Of a DNA stretch of 64,000 nt, positions 51,624-59,871 are shown piece by piece. Below the pieces are notes generated by a model that saw only the letters and a program-made list of their open reading frames with translations, did not search any database and was not told the origin of the DNA. This DNA is from Chryseobacterium oranimense (lineage in GTDB: Bacteria; Bacteroidota; Bacteroidia; Flavobacteriales; Weeksellaceae). The position numbers and the translations under genes were made by a program. The stretch is from positions 1,612,001 through 1,676,000 of the forward strand of contig NZ_CP104203.1 in NCBI RefSeq assembly GCF_025244725.1, read 5' to 3'. Position 1 is the stretch's first letter, and each line of letters opens with the position of its first letter.

Positions 51624-53012
51624 ATGAACGCTTATCCCAAACGCTGGCAGGCACTTGGCTATCTGACTGCAGGAGCTTTTCTTTCGCCACTGGATTATTT
51701 TATTGTGAATATGGCACTGCCCTCTATTCAGAAAGCTTTTAACGCCAGTGATCACCAGTTGCAGATGGTTGTTGCTATTTATGGCCTTACCTATGCTGCT
51801 CTTGTAGTATGTGGAGGCCGTTTGGGAGATCTGTACGGAAGAAAAAAAGTATTTGTGCTGGGGCTGTACATTTTTTTGTTTGCTTCACTGGCTTGTGCTT
51901 TTTCTCCCAACATTACATTTCTTATTATTTCGCGGCTGTTCCAGGGAGTTGGTGCTTCTTTCCTGGCTCCACAGGTACTGGCTTCAATAAGGATTTTATT
52001 CAAAACGGGGGAACAGGCTAAGGCTGTAAGTATTTTCAGCTCTGTTTTCGGGTTGGCTTCTGTTGCCGGACAATTACTTGGTGGTTTCCTGCTTAATCTT
52101 CACGGAACAGGGTTTACATGGGAACTGGTATTTCTGGTTAACGTGCCTGTTACATTGATCTGCATTATAGGTATTCATTTCACAATGGACAATAACAGGG
52201 AAGAAAAAGGACAAAAAATAGATTTTATCGGTGCATTAATGCTTATCTGTTCTTTACTGATGCTTATCTGCTCCATTATCTTCGGACGGAAATACCATTG
52301 GGCCTGGTGGATCTTTGCCGGATTGTTTACCGGATTGCTGTTGCTTGTTGTATTTTACAGATATGAAGTTAAATCCATGCGTGAAGATAAAGCTGTATTG
52401 ATAGATCCTACCCTTCTGGCGAATCAGTCATTTGTTTTATCTCTTTTTATTATCTTTTTTTATAATTTCACTTCGGGATTGTTTATCTGCTATCCTTATT
52501 ATCTGCAGCAGTTTTTGGGCTGGGATCCGGTAAAAACAGGCCTGGCAATTATTTCCTACGGAATTGCTTTCTTTATAGGTCCGCAGCTTGTCCCCAGGAT
52601 AAAATTTCCTGCTCACAACGTTATCTACATTGGGCTTGGACTGCTGATTTTGGGCTTCTTTCTCACATCGATATTCATTTATTTTCAGGAAAAACCATCG
52701 GCAGGAACAGATATCAGTCTGTTTTTAGCAGGGCTGGGTCATGGTATTATCATGCCTGTAATAATGCGGGAAGCTATTGTATTGATTGGAAAAGAGAAAG
52801 CAGGCCAGGCTTCGGGACTGATCAGTATCAGCATACAGATTGGCAGTGTAACCGGAGGAACTCTTATTGGAACCTTATTTTTCAGTACTATAGAGTTTTT
52901 AGGGTTTCCGGCAGCTTTTGCTCTGGCTGTTTTAATGATTGCCATAATTCAGATAGGTGGAATTTTTATCAATAAAAAACTTCGGAAGTATAATCAGTCA
53001 TATGAAGAATGA
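51624..53012 (+). CDS. MFS drug exporter, DHA2 (EmrB/QacA) type
   Basis: 462 residues from the ATG at 51624. The frame is open for 89 codons before it, over the AraC gene, and these are not real. Start MNAYPKRWQALGYLTAGAFL leads into the first helix; DYFIVNMALPSI is the DHA2 motif in helix 1. GGRLGDLYGRKKVFVLG is the MFS loop 2-3 signature, and SRLFQGVGASFLAP and GQLLGGFLL follow the QacA/EmrB pattern. About 14 membrane helices are expected. It pumps out a small compound by proton antiport; the substrate is unknown. Control by the divergent AraC regulator is likely. Confidence 0.92.
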   Translation: MNAYPKRWQALGYLTAGAFLSPLDYFIVNMALPSIQKAFNASDHQLQMVVAIYGLTYAALVVCGGRLGDLYGRKKVFVLGLYIFLFASLACAFSPNITFLIISRLFQGVGASFLAPQVLASIRILFKTGEQAKAVSIFSSVFGLASVAGQLLGGFLLNLHGTGFTWELVFLVNVPVTLICIIGIHFTMDNNREEKGQKIDFIGALMLICSLLMLICSIIFGRKYHWAWWIFAGLFTGLLLLVVFYRYEVKSMREDKAVLIDPTLLANQSFVLSLFIIFFYNFTSGLFICYPYYLQQFLGWDPVKTGLAIISYGIAFFIGPQLVPRIKFPAHNVIYIGLGLLILGFFLTSIFIYFQEKPSAGTDISLFLAGLGHGIIMPVIMREAIVLIGKEKAGQASGLISISIQIGSVTGGTLIGTLFFSTIEFLGFPAAFALAVLMIAIIQIGGIFINKKLRKYNQSYEE

Positions 53013-53053
53013 ATTTTATCCCGTTTTAATAACAATATTATATCTTTAAACTT

Positions 53054-53440
53054 ATGAATAACACAGAAAAAATTATTGCAGAAATTAAAGAATTCCACCA
53101 GGATATTGAAGCATGGTTTCGGGGAGAGAAAGATCAGGATTCCCTTTATAAAAAACTTCTGTCCGGATTTAATGAAGATTTTAAAATGATTACAGGCAAC
53201 GGAGATATGATCACTTTAGGATCATTTTCGGAATGGCTTCCGGGAACCTACGCTCAATTTCCCAACCGAAGTATTGTTATTGAAAATATTGAAGTTGAAG
53301 CAACGGAAAGTCATGGACTGGCATCTTATATTGAAATCCAGACTACCGGTACGACAGTAACGCGGCGAAAATCGTCAGCAGTTTTTGTGATCCGTGGGGA
53401 AAAAGCATTCTGGCTCCATCTTATTGAGAACTGGATCTGA
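53054..53440 (+). CDS. NTF2-like (DUF4440-type) protein
   Basis: 128 residues, no signal peptide. The cone-shaped NTF2-like fold is suggested by the pattern of an N-terminal helix, GDMITLGSFSEWL, then ATESHGLASYIEIQTTGT and a closing strand AFWLHLIENWI. Proteins of the DUF4440/SnoaL group bind or modify small hydrophobic molecules, but many are of unknown role. It follows the MFS exporter after 41 bases and may share its transcript, with TATCTTTA at about 53039 as a weak separate promoter. Confidence 0.7.
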   Translation: MNNTEKIIAEIKEFHQDIEAWFRGEKDQDSLYKKLLSGFNEDFKMITGNGDMITLGSFSEWLPGTYAQFPNRSIVIENIEVEATESHGLASYIEIQTTGTTVTRRKSSAVFVIRGEKAFWLHLIENWI

Positions 53441-53497
53441 TTCTTTGGTGTTTTAGATTTAAATTTTGGCTAAAGCCGGATGATTTGTTTTTTTGTA

Positions 53498-53515
53498 AGC
53501 GGGCTAAAGCCCGCT
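53498..53515. repeat. REP-like palindrome
   Basis: AGCGGGCTaaAGCCCGCT, preceded by GGCTAAAGCCGGATGATTT at about 53468. I recall this pair as a dispersed intergenic element in Chryseobacterium genomes, but copy number cannot be checked here. It may also act as a terminator for the convergent genes. Confidence 0.55.
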
Positions 53516-53539
53516 CCTATTGAATTTAATGACAAGAAT

Positions 53540-53581
53540 CTTTTATCTTTTATCTTTTATCTTTTATCTTTTATCTTTTAT
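53540..53581. repeat. Heptanucleotide tandem repeat (CTTTTAT)6
   Basis: Six perfect copies of CTTTTAT between two convergent genes. A 7-base unit changes reading frame, but no gene covers it, so phase variation of a protein is unlikely. Confidence 0.9.
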
Positions 53582-53589
53582 CTAAAAAA

Positions 53590-54210
53590 TCAGGCATTGA
53601 TTTTATATACACAACGCTGGCCGCCGGATAAAATGTGGCTTACTCTTTCAACCTGGTAGTCTTTACCGATCAGGTTGCGGAAATTGGAAAGTTCTGCACG
53701 GCAGAATCCCTGGCATTCGGCGGCGGCGGCACAGATAGGGCAGTGATTTTCTATGAGAAAGTAGTCATTGCCTTCTTTTGCCCATTCTGCCATGTAGCCT
53801 TCTTCGGTACGTATCTGCACGAGCACCTCCAAACGCTGTTCTAAAGATTCGGTTTTTGCCAGGGCTTTTTCATATCGCTCATAAGTGCTTTTTTCCCTGT
53901 CGTTAATCAGCAGATCCAATGCATTTTCTCCCAAAAGATTTTTTACAGACCTAAGGATCTGGACGGTTACATCGGCGTGAGAATCCGGGAACTGAGACAG
54001 TCCTTTTTCAGTAAGGGCATAATAGGTAGACGGCCTTCCCACTCCTTCGCTTTTTGTGACGGATCTGATGAGTCCTGCTTCTGCAAGATTCAGTAAATGT
54101 TTTCTCGCCCCTTCCTTTGTTATGGAGAGTTCCTGAGCGATCAAAAGGGATGTAGCCTCGCCTCTCATTTTTAAAAACATCAGGATTCGGTCTGCTGCCA
54201 GCTTCTTCAT
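53590..54210 (-). CDS. sufR: SufR-like Fe-S responsive transcriptional repressor
   Basis: 206 residues from the ATG at 54210 (MKKLAADRILMFLK). A winged helix (about 5-75: LIAQELSITKEGARKHLLNL, GVGRPSTYYALTEKG) has the TKEGARKHL-G-RPSxxY pattern of the SufR/DeoR-like group. The C-terminal domain has Cys157 (HCPI), Cys170 (FCRAEL) and Cys200 (RCVYKI), which match the cluster ligands of SufR, plus Cys160 and Cys166. SufR proteins bind a [4Fe-4S] cluster and repress Fe-S assembly genes. Here no suf genes are adjacent, and the divergent neighbour is superoxide dismutase with a perfect CAAC-N6-GTTG site. The symbol is tentative; call it SufR-like. Confidence 0.82.
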   Translation of the reverse strand: MKKLAADRILMFLKMRGEATSLLIAQELSITKEGARKHLLNLAEAGLIRSVTKSEGVGRPSTYYALTEKGLSQFPDSHADVTVQILRSVKNLLGENALDLLINDREKSTYERYEKALAKTESLEQRLEVLVQIRTEEGYMAEWAKEGNDYFLIENHCPICAAAAECQGFCRAELSNFRNLIGKDYQVERVSHILSGGQRCVYKINA

Positions 54211-54224
54211 TTGACAATATTTAA

Positions 54225-54252
54225 GTTGTTTTATTTTCCAACTACAAATATA
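54225..54252 (-). promoter_or_regulatory. Probable promoter and half-site of the SufR-like gene
   Basis: TATATTTG on the minus strand (54245-54252) fits TAnnTTTG. Just downstream GTTGTTTTATT (54225-54235) repeats the right arm of the operator at 54346-54356, and GTTG...CAAC (54225-54241) forms an inverted pair of opposite orientation. Autoregulation is plausible. Confidence 0.5.
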
Positions 54253-54328
54253 GTCATTTTCTATAATTTGCAATTTAAAGCACTACAAAGCTCAAATTCA
54301 ATAAATTAAAAGCGAATTTAAAAGGCTT

Positions 54329-54376
54329 AATAAAACAACAATAAAGTTGTTTTATTGAAATTAATGATTACCTTTG
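54329..54376 (+). promoter_or_regulatory. SufR-type operator on the superoxide dismutase promoter
   Basis: Perfect 11-bp inverted repeat AATAAAACAAC (54329-54339) / GTTGTTTTATT (54346-54356) whose core is CAAC-AATAAA-GTTG. CAAC-N6-GTTG is the inverted repeat known for cyanobacterial SufR. The GTTG half (54346-54349) lies exactly 19 bases before TACCTTTG (54369-54376), so it occupies the -33 element. A bound repressor would block the promoter. Confidence 0.75.
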
Positions 54377-54404
54377 AAGTACATTAATTAAAAAAATAAG
54401 AGTA

Positions 54405-55031
54405 ATGAGTACGTTTACACTTCCACAGCTTCCTTATGCTTACGACGCACTGGAACCATTTATAGATCAGGAAACAATGACCATTCATCATCAGCGTCAT
54501 CACCAGGCTTATGTAGATAATCTGAATGCGGCACTCAATGCTTCAGATGAAACTTCAGAAGATCTCGATTCCATACTTCAGAGAATCAGCGAATACAGTC
54601 CTGCCGTGAGAAATAACGGTGGAGGGCATTTTAACCATTCTCTGTTTTGGGAAACTCTTTCTCCCCAACCTAAATTGAATCCTGAAGGAAAACTGGCAGA
54701 AGCCATCAGCTCTACTTTTGGGGATCTGGAAGTTTTTAAAGCTGAAATGAAAAAAGCGGGCCTGGGACAATTCGGTTCGGGGTGGGTATGGTTATTGGTA
54801 AAATTCAGCGGATCGCTGGCTATTGCTTCTACTCCTAATCAGGATAACCCGATGATGGATATCCAGTCTGTCAACAGAGGTTTTCCTATCCTTGGAATCG
54901 ATGTATGGGAGCATGCTTATTATCTGGCTTACCAGAATAAGAGAGCTGACTATCTTGACTCATTCTGGTCGGTTCTTGACTGGTCGATCATAGAAAGAAA
55001 ATACGAAGAAGCTTTGTTAAAAATCAAATAG
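54405..55031 (+). CDS. Iron/manganese superoxide dismutase
   Basis: 208 residues. Metal ligands are H28 (TIHHQRHHQAY), H78 (GGGHFNHSLFW), D166 and H170 (GIDVWEHAYYL). The GSGWVWL segment and the length agree with cytoplasmic Fe/Mn dismutases. Fe or Mn preference cannot be settled by eye. It converts superoxide to O2 and H2O2. First gene of a four-gene redox run, controlled by the SufR-type operator just upstream. Superoxide destroys [4Fe-4S] clusters, so control by an Fe-S sensor makes sense. Confidence 0.95.
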   Translation: MSTFTLPQLPYAYDALEPFIDQETMTIHHQRHHQAYVDNLNAALNASDETSEDLDSILQRISEYSPAVRNNGGGHFNHSLFWETLSPQPKLNPEGKLAEAISSTFGDLEVFKAEMKKAGLGQFGSGWVWLLVKFSGSLAIASTPNQDNPMMDIQSVNRGFPILGIDVWEHAYYLAYQNKRADYLDSFWSVLDWSIIERKYEEALLKIK

Positions 55032-55055
55032 AAACATCTGATACAAGTTTAAATT

Positions 55056-55556
55056 ATGGATCAGAAAATTTTCATCAATAAAGCAGAAGCTTCCGGAATC
55101 ATTGCTTTCGACCTTTTACGGTATAAGCCATCTATAGAAATTGTAGAACTGGATATTAAAGATCATCTTTTCATGGGAATGATTGTAAAAGAAAAGGAAT
55201 TTAAGGAATCAATTGCTGCTGTAGATTTTTCTGTATACAACGAAAAAGCTGTGGGGATTGTTTGCTCTACAGATGCTGTTATTCCGCCGTGGGCATATAT
55301 GATGTTAATGGAGAAACTGTCACCCTATGTTGTGTATGCAGATTTAAATAATGCCGAAACCATACTGTTGGAGCTCTGGAAACGCCGCCTCATCTACGCA
55401 GACCTGAAGTCTTATAAAAATGAGAAAGTTGTTGTGAGGGCAAGCGCCGACCACGATCCTTCCCTTTACTTATTGGCAGCCGGCCTTCTTAAACCTTTGG
55501 TTAAAAGCCTGATGTATGGAGAAATCGGTTTACCAAAAGTAATTTTTAAAGCTTAA
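55056..55556 (+). CDS. DUF2480 family protein
   Basis: 166 residues, no signal peptide. Recognised by NKAEASGIIAFDLLRYKP, DIKDHLFMGMIVKEKEFKES and VGIVCSTDAVIPPWAYMMLM, which follow the DUF2480 pattern found across Bacteroidota. Function is unknown. It often lies near Fe-S cluster assembly (suf) genes, which would fit its place here behind SOD. A Cys in GIVCSTDA is conserved in the family as I recall it. Starts 24 bases after SOD. Confidence 0.82.
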   Translation: MDQKIFINKAEASGIIAFDLLRYKPSIEIVELDIKDHLFMGMIVKEKEFKESIAAVDFSVYNEKAVGIVCSTDAVIPPWAYMMLMEKLSPYVVYADLNNAETILLELWKRRLIYADLKSYKNEKVVVRASADHDPSLYLLAAGLLKPLVKSLMYGEIGLPKVIFKA

Positions 55557-55560
55557 AAAA

Positions 55561-56115
55561 ATGAAAGTAGTAATTTTCAACGGTTCTTTAGAAAGCAGGC
55601 CTGAATCTACTTCAGGACAGATTTCAAAATACTTTGCAGAAAAGCTTGGGAAAGCAGGTTTCCAAACGGAGATCTTTAATTTGGCAGATTCAGGAATTCC
55701 TCTTTTTGACCTGTCACTGACCCGGAAACCGTTGGCCGTAGAACGTATGGTGCAGGTATTCCTCGAAGCCGAAATTCATATCTGGATGGCTCCACTCTAT
55801 CATGGAAGTATTCCAGGAGTGATGAAAAACTGCATAGATTGGCTTGAAGTGACAGCTAATCATTATCAGCCCTATCTTACGGATAAAACCGTCGGACTGG
55901 TTTGCTGGGCAGACGGCCTGCAGGCTATGCAGGGAATCAATACGATGGATGCCGTTGCAAAATCCCTGCGGGCATGGCCTATTCCATTCAGTGTGCCCAT
56001 CATAAGGTCTACATTATTTGATCAGGAAGATCCTATAAAAATCTCTGCACTGTATTCTGATAAATTTGATAAGCTGATCAGCATTGCTACGACAAAAAAG
56101 ATAGACAAAATATAA
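55561..56115 (+). CDS. NADPH-dependent FMN reductase family protein
   Basis: 184 residues, flavodoxin-like fold. VVIFNGSLESRPESTSGQIS is the FMN phosphate-binding loop, and MAPLYHGSIPGVMKNCIDWL is the family signature. Members reduce FMN, quinones or azo compounds with NAD(P)H. It starts 4 bases after the DUF2480 stop, so the two are tightly co-transcribed. It could supply electrons for repair of oxidised clusters or to the ferredoxin next door; that is inference. Confidence 0.9.
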   Translation: MKVVIFNGSLESRPESTSGQISKYFAEKLGKAGFQTEIFNLADSGIPLFDLSLTRKPLAVERMVQVFLEAEIHIWMAPLYHGSIPGVMKNCIDWLEVTANHYQPYLTDKTVGLVCWADGLQAMQGINTMDAVAKSLRAWPIPFSVPIIRSTLFDQEDPIKISALYSDKFDKLISIATTKKIDKI

Positions 56116-56151
56116 TCCACTGTTTTTTTCATTTAAATTATGTTTAGACGG

Positions 56152-56192
56152 AGGGGCTTCCAAGGCTATCAGCCGATAGAAGCCCCTTTTTT
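56152..56192 (+). terminator. Branched terminator after the FMN reductase
   Basis: Outer stem AGGGGCTTC (56152-56160) / GAAGCCCCT (56179-56187) with an inner GGCT/AGCC hairpin, then TTTTTT. Ends or attenuates the SOD operon before the ferredoxin gene. Confidence 0.82.
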
Positions 56193-56216
56193 AAACTTAT
56201 AAATCTATAATTAAGT

Positions 56217-56564
56217 ATGGCAATTAAAATAACTGATGACTGCATCAACTGCGGAGCCTGTGAACCGGAATGCCCTAATTCAGCGATCTATGAAGGTGCT
56301 ATTGACTGGAGATGGCGGGATAAAACAAAACTTTCCGGAAAAGTGATCTTCCCGGACGGCTCGGAAAATGATGCAGATGCTTACCAACAGGCTTATTCAG
56401 ATGATGTGTATTATATTGTCCCGGGAAAATGTACGGAATGCAAGGGTTTTCACGAGGAGCCACAGTGTAAAACGGTCTGTCCTGTAGACTGTTGTGTAGA
56501 TGATCCCGACCACCGTGAAACGGATGAAATACTGTTCAGCCGACAGGAATTTCTTCATTCTTAA
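56217..56564 (+). CDS. 2x[4Fe-4S] ferredoxin
   Basis: 115 residues. The first cluster motif is C9-x2-C12-x2-C15-x3-C19-P, and the second C72-x2-C75-x8-C84-x3-C88-P, followed by Cys92-Cys93. The longer x8 spacing and the insert between motifs (about 30-70) are typical of YfhL-type and Allochromatium-type ferredoxins. It carries low-potential electrons in the cytoplasm. It lies behind the SOD operon terminator, so it may be read through or have its own promoter. Confidence 0.93.
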   Translation: MAIKITDDCINCGACEPECPNSAIYEGAIDWRWRDKTKLSGKVIFPDGSENDADAYQQAYSDDVYYIVPGKCTECKGFHEEPQCKTVCPVDCCVDDPDHRETDEILFSRQEFLHS

Positions 56565-56653
56565 GTTAGAAATCATGAATTGGAAACAATATAAAAGCGG
56601 GAATAAACCCGCTTTCAGCTTATCAATCAGCTTCGTTTAAGATATGCAATAGC

Positions 56654-57589
56654 TTACAAGCTTTTTATCTCATTATAAATTTTCTGTGTGAAAGGTGTAT
56701 CTACTTTCAATTCTTTTCCAAATTCCAAAATAGCACCTCCCAACAATTCAAGTTCGTTATTTTCTTTTCCGGAATTGACGTCAAGCTGTAAAGATGTTGG
56801 GGTTTCGAAAGGAAAAGTGGCCGCTTTTTCAAATGTTTTCTGAATAATATCCTCATCCAGAACAATCATTTTTTTGTCCGCGATCTTTTTTATTTCCTTC
56901 ATGATTTCAGTAGCTTCCTTTTTCTGGTTTTCATCTGAACACACTGCCCCGATGGAAGAATTGTGTTTAGCTGTTACCAGACCGAAACTGGCAATGAAAG
57001 TATATTTCGTCCAGATATCTGTCAGAGAATTGTCTTTAAAATCGAAGTCAATTTTACTTTCTTTCAGCATATCTACGATCCAATCCACATCGGCAGAAAA
57101 ATGTTCCGGATCTCTTCCTACAATCATTTTCCCTGCTTTTCCTTTATGCTCTACCATCCCTTTTTCTTTAATGTGAGAAGCTACATAAATACAGGTCGGA
57201 AGAATGGTATTAGCAGGAATTATTTTTCTTATTCTTTCATAAATATCTGCTCCGTTCATCATGGGAAGCAATACCGTGTCTTTGCTGATGACTCCTTTCA
57301 ACTGCTGACAAATATTTTCAAGGTCGTATTCTTTTACACAGATCAGGACCAGGTCGGGATCTTTTACATCACTGATGTGCTGCTCGACAGCATCAGGATA
57401 CGTAAGGTTTACAGAATGCTCAGGTGAAAGAAGAACCAACCCATTTTCTTTTACTTTTTGGTAAGTTTCTCCTCTCGCCACAAAACTGATATTATATTTT
57501 TTGGAAGCTTCATTTTCCTGGTTGATTTTAAATCCGAAATATCCGCCTACTCCACCAAGTCCAAGCACTGCAATATGTTTCTTGCCCAT
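56654..57589 (-). CDS. Ketopantoate reductase-like (ApbA/PanE) oxidoreductase
   Basis: 311 residues from the ATG at 57589; an in-frame TTG ten codons earlier is less likely. The Rossmann loop is VLGLGGVGGYFG at the N-terminus. LLPMMNGADIYERIRKI matches the N-G motif that follows in PanE (usually LQNG), and the C-terminal ApbA_C domain includes TPTSLQLDVNSGKENNELEL. The family reduces 2-dehydropantoate to pantoate with NADPH for CoA synthesis, but many paralogues act on other 2-keto acids. No other pantothenate gene is near, so the substrate is uncertain. Confidence 0.88.
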   Translation of the reverse strand: MGKKHIAVLGLGGVGGYFGFKINQENEASKKYNISFVARGETYQKVKENGLVLLSPEHSVNLTYPDAVEQHISDVKDPDLVLICVKEYDLENICQQLKGVISKDTVLLPMMNGADIYERIRKIIPANTILPTCIYVASHIKEKGMVEHKGKAGKMIVGRDPEHFSADVDWIVDMLKESKIDFDFKDNSLTDIWTKYTFIASFGLVTAKHNSSIGAVCSDENQKKEATEIMKEIKKIADKKMIVLDEDIIQKTFEKAATFPFETPTSLQLDVNSGKENNELELLGGAILEFGKELKVDTPFTQKIYNEIKSL

Positions 57590-57652
57590 AAATTTATTTT
57601 TAACAAAGATGAGCCTCAAATTTTAAACTATCACTTGACAAATGAAAAGAAA

Positions 57653-58234
57653 TTATATTTTATTGATCCCTCTTCTGATACGGCTCAATGAACTGTCTTT
57701 AATTCCCAGGTAGGAAGCAATAATCTTTAGAGGAACAAACTGGAAGATATCGGGATGTTTTTTCATCAGGTTAAAATACCTTGTGGAAGCTTTCTGGCTG
57801 GCCATTTCTATCAGCCTGTCGTGAATACTGTAATAATTAAGCACAAAAAGCAGTCTGCTGAACTCCCTGAATTCCGGAATATTATGAAAGTTATGCTGTA
57901 CATTTTCAAGACCCGTTTCCCAGAAAGAACAGTTGGTAATCGTTTGGTAAGTTTCTTTTGCAGGCTGTTGTCTGAAGAACGACAGAAAGTCATTAACAAA
58001 GCAAGGAGCCGCATAAATATTGGTAGTAATCTCTTCGTTGTCCTCATTCAGGATAAAAGAACGGACATAGCCTTTTTCCAGGAAAAATGTTTTGGTGCTT
58101 ACCTCATCTTTATTCAGCAAAACTTCATTCGCTTTTAACTCAAAGTGACTGAATGTCTCCGTGATTTTTCCAACAACCTCTTGTTGAATGTCGAATAAGG
58201 AATGAAAATAAGTATTGATTGAAGATTTGTCCAT
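57653..58234 (-). CDS. Crp/Fnr-family regulator
   Basis: 193 residues from the ATG at 58234 (MDKSSINTYF); a TTG ten codons earlier is in frame. Cyclic-nucleotide-binding-like domain (about 20-130: LKANEVLLNKDEVSTKTFFL, EKGYVRSFILNEDN). A short C-terminal region (about 140-193, FQFVPLKIIASYLGIKDSSL, SRIRRG) is where the helix-turn-helix sits. No Cys cluster, so not an Fnr-type oxygen sensor. This is the small flavobacterial subgroup whose ligand is unknown. It is upstream of the reductase gene on the same strand, 63 bases apart. Confidence 0.88.
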   Translation of the reverse strand: MDKSSINTYFHSLFDIQQEVVGKITETFSHFELKANEVLLNKDEVSTKTFFLEKGYVRSFILNEDNEEITTNIYAAPCFVNDFLSFFRQQPAKETYQTITNCSFWETGLENVQHNFHNIPEFREFSRLLFVLNYYSIHDRLIEMASQKASTRYFNLMKKHPDIFQFVPLKIIASYLGIKDSSLSRIRRGINKI

Positions 58235-58357
58235 ATAATTCAAGGCGTTTTCAGCAACTTTCAAAATTAGAAAATTTCAATGAAATTACTTTGAATAAAG
58301 GACTCACACAATAAATATTTCTATCAAAAAATTGAATGATGAAATTGGTCCCTGAAG

Positions 58358-58720
58358 TTAAAATTCTTCCCAACCCTCATTCTGCGGGTCATATTTTGCA
58401 AATTCGCCTGTATCGGTAAATTCGGAAGCGGTCATTCCCACTTCAAAAATGGAATTCTCGCTCAGGTTTGCTCTGAAATACAACCCTTTTCCCGTAAGCA
58501 GTGCATTTCCGAAATCCTCATCGGGATGATTAAAGTGAAGCCCGGCCTCATCTTCTCTTACCAGTTCATATTTATATCTTAAAAGACGCTCTTTTAACCG
58601 GGTGACCTGATCTTCCGTTAATGGAACAAGATTTTCTTCACGGTCAAAAAAACTGTCATCACCGGCAGCCTGCTCTTTTTCTTTTGTTTCAATACTGAAT
58701 AGCTGAATCGTATAGCTCAT
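58358..58720 (-). CDS. Conserved hypothetical protein
   Basis: 120 residues, acidic, no signal peptide. Contains FFDREENLVPLTEDQVTRLK, RLLRYKYELVREDE and a closing DTGEFAKYDPQNEGWEEF. No family recognised. It starts 12 bases after the LLM oxidoreductase gene and is likely part of its transcript. Confidence 0.6.
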   Translation of the reverse strand: MSYTIQLFSIETKEKEQAAGDDSFFDREENLVPLTEDQVTRLKERLLRYKYELVREDEAGLHFNHPDEDFGNALLTGKGLYFRANLSENSIFEVGMTASEFTDTGEFAKYDPQNEGWEEF

Positions 58721-58732
58721 GAGATTTACTGA

Positions 58733-59728
58733 TTATTGATTGGCCAATATAATACTTTTATAGGTATTAATCCGGTTGGTTTCCTGATACATATTACAGA
58801 GGATCAGAAGTTCATCCGTCCTGTACTGTTCAGACTTTTCCTGAAGCCGTCCGGCAATGGTACCGGGTGTTTCTATAATGATATGATCCAGAATCTTAAA
58901 AAATTCCTCTTCATCCTCACTTCCCAGTATTTTTGGTTCAATTATTTCAGTTGGAAGAAGTGCCTGAGGTGCCTGGATACGACGGGCCTGCAAAAACTGG
59001 TATGCCATTCCATAAGCATTATACCGGGCTGTCTTCAGATCGTTGGCAACAGATGCTGCAACAGCAACCTGCAGTGAAGGAACCGGGGCATATTGATTTT
59101 TATCAAATGCTCTCAGATAAGTCTCCGTACTTTCCGTACCGGGCCCGCTTCCCATAAAATCTGCATACGAATAGCCTACTCCATGCTTCGCAGCTTCCTT
59201 AGCGGATTGAACTCCTGAGCCCAGCCAAAGGATATCCGGCAGATAATCAAGGTTGGTAGGTTGTGCAATGAGACCGTCATACATTCCTTTTTCTTCTTTA
59301 ATATATTGTATGATTTCTTCAAGTTTGGCTTCCTGGCTCGATAAAATGGCCGGTCTGTGATTATTCAGTGCAGAAACGGCATCTTTCAGGCCTCCCGGTG
59401 CTTTTCCCAAACCCAGAATAAAGCGTTCAGGATAAAGGCTGCCCAATATTTTGGCCCATTCTGCAATTTTATAGGCGGAATAATTTTTCATCATAATCCC
59501 TCCTGTTCCTACTTTGATCCGTTGGGTTTTGCTTAGGGTAACGGCACTAAGAATTTCGGGACTTGAGCTTCCATAAGCTTCCACCCCGTGGTGCTCGGAA
59601 TAAATAATATTGTGAAAACCGGCTTCATCTGCAAACAGGGCAAGATCAATACTGTTTTTTAATGTCTGCAGTGAACTTCCTCTTTCAATGGTGGGTGACT
59701 GATCGAGAATGCCTAATCTTAATTTCAT
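58733..59728 (-). CDS. LLM class flavin-dependent oxidoreductase (MsnO8-like)
   Basis: 331 residues, luciferase-like TIM barrel. GILDQSPTIERGSSLQTL, FADEAGFHNIIYSEHHGVE, RIKVGTGGIMMKNYSAYKIA and LGLGKAPGG follow the single-component LLM group annotated MsnO8. Uses reduced FMN and O2 from a partner reductase. The substrate is unknown. No luxAB-type aldehyde partner is near. Probably co-transcribed with the following small gene. Confidence 0.9.
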   Translation of the reverse strand: MKLRLGILDQSPTIERGSSLQTLKNSIDLALFADEAGFHNIIYSEHHGVEAYGSSSPEILSAVTLSKTQRIKVGTGGIMMKNYSAYKIAEWAKILGSLYPERFILGLGKAPGGLKDAVSALNNHRPAILSSQEAKLEEIIQYIKEEKGMYDGLIAQPTNLDYLPDILWLGSGVQSAKEAAKHGVGYSYADFMGSGPGTESTETYLRAFDKNQYAPVPSLQVAVAASVANDLKTARYNAYGMAYQFLQARRIQAPQALLPTEIIEPKILGSEDEEEFFKILDHIIIETPGTIAGRLQEKSEQYRTDELLILCNMYQETNRINTYKSIILANQ

Positions 59729-59871
59729 ACCTGCTTACTTTATTGTAAAGCTAAAAATAATGATAAAATATATTTACCGTTTATCTTTTATCATTTAATT
59801 TTATATTTGGAATCAGGGAAATCAGGAATCAGCTTCCCGGACAAATTAATTTTAACAATAAAAAAATAGAC

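Noticed and set aside
53540-53581. Heptamer tandem repeat as a possible CRISPR or phase-variation tract
   Set aside because: Units are too short and lack spacers for CRISPR, and no reading frame or promoter crosses the repeat.
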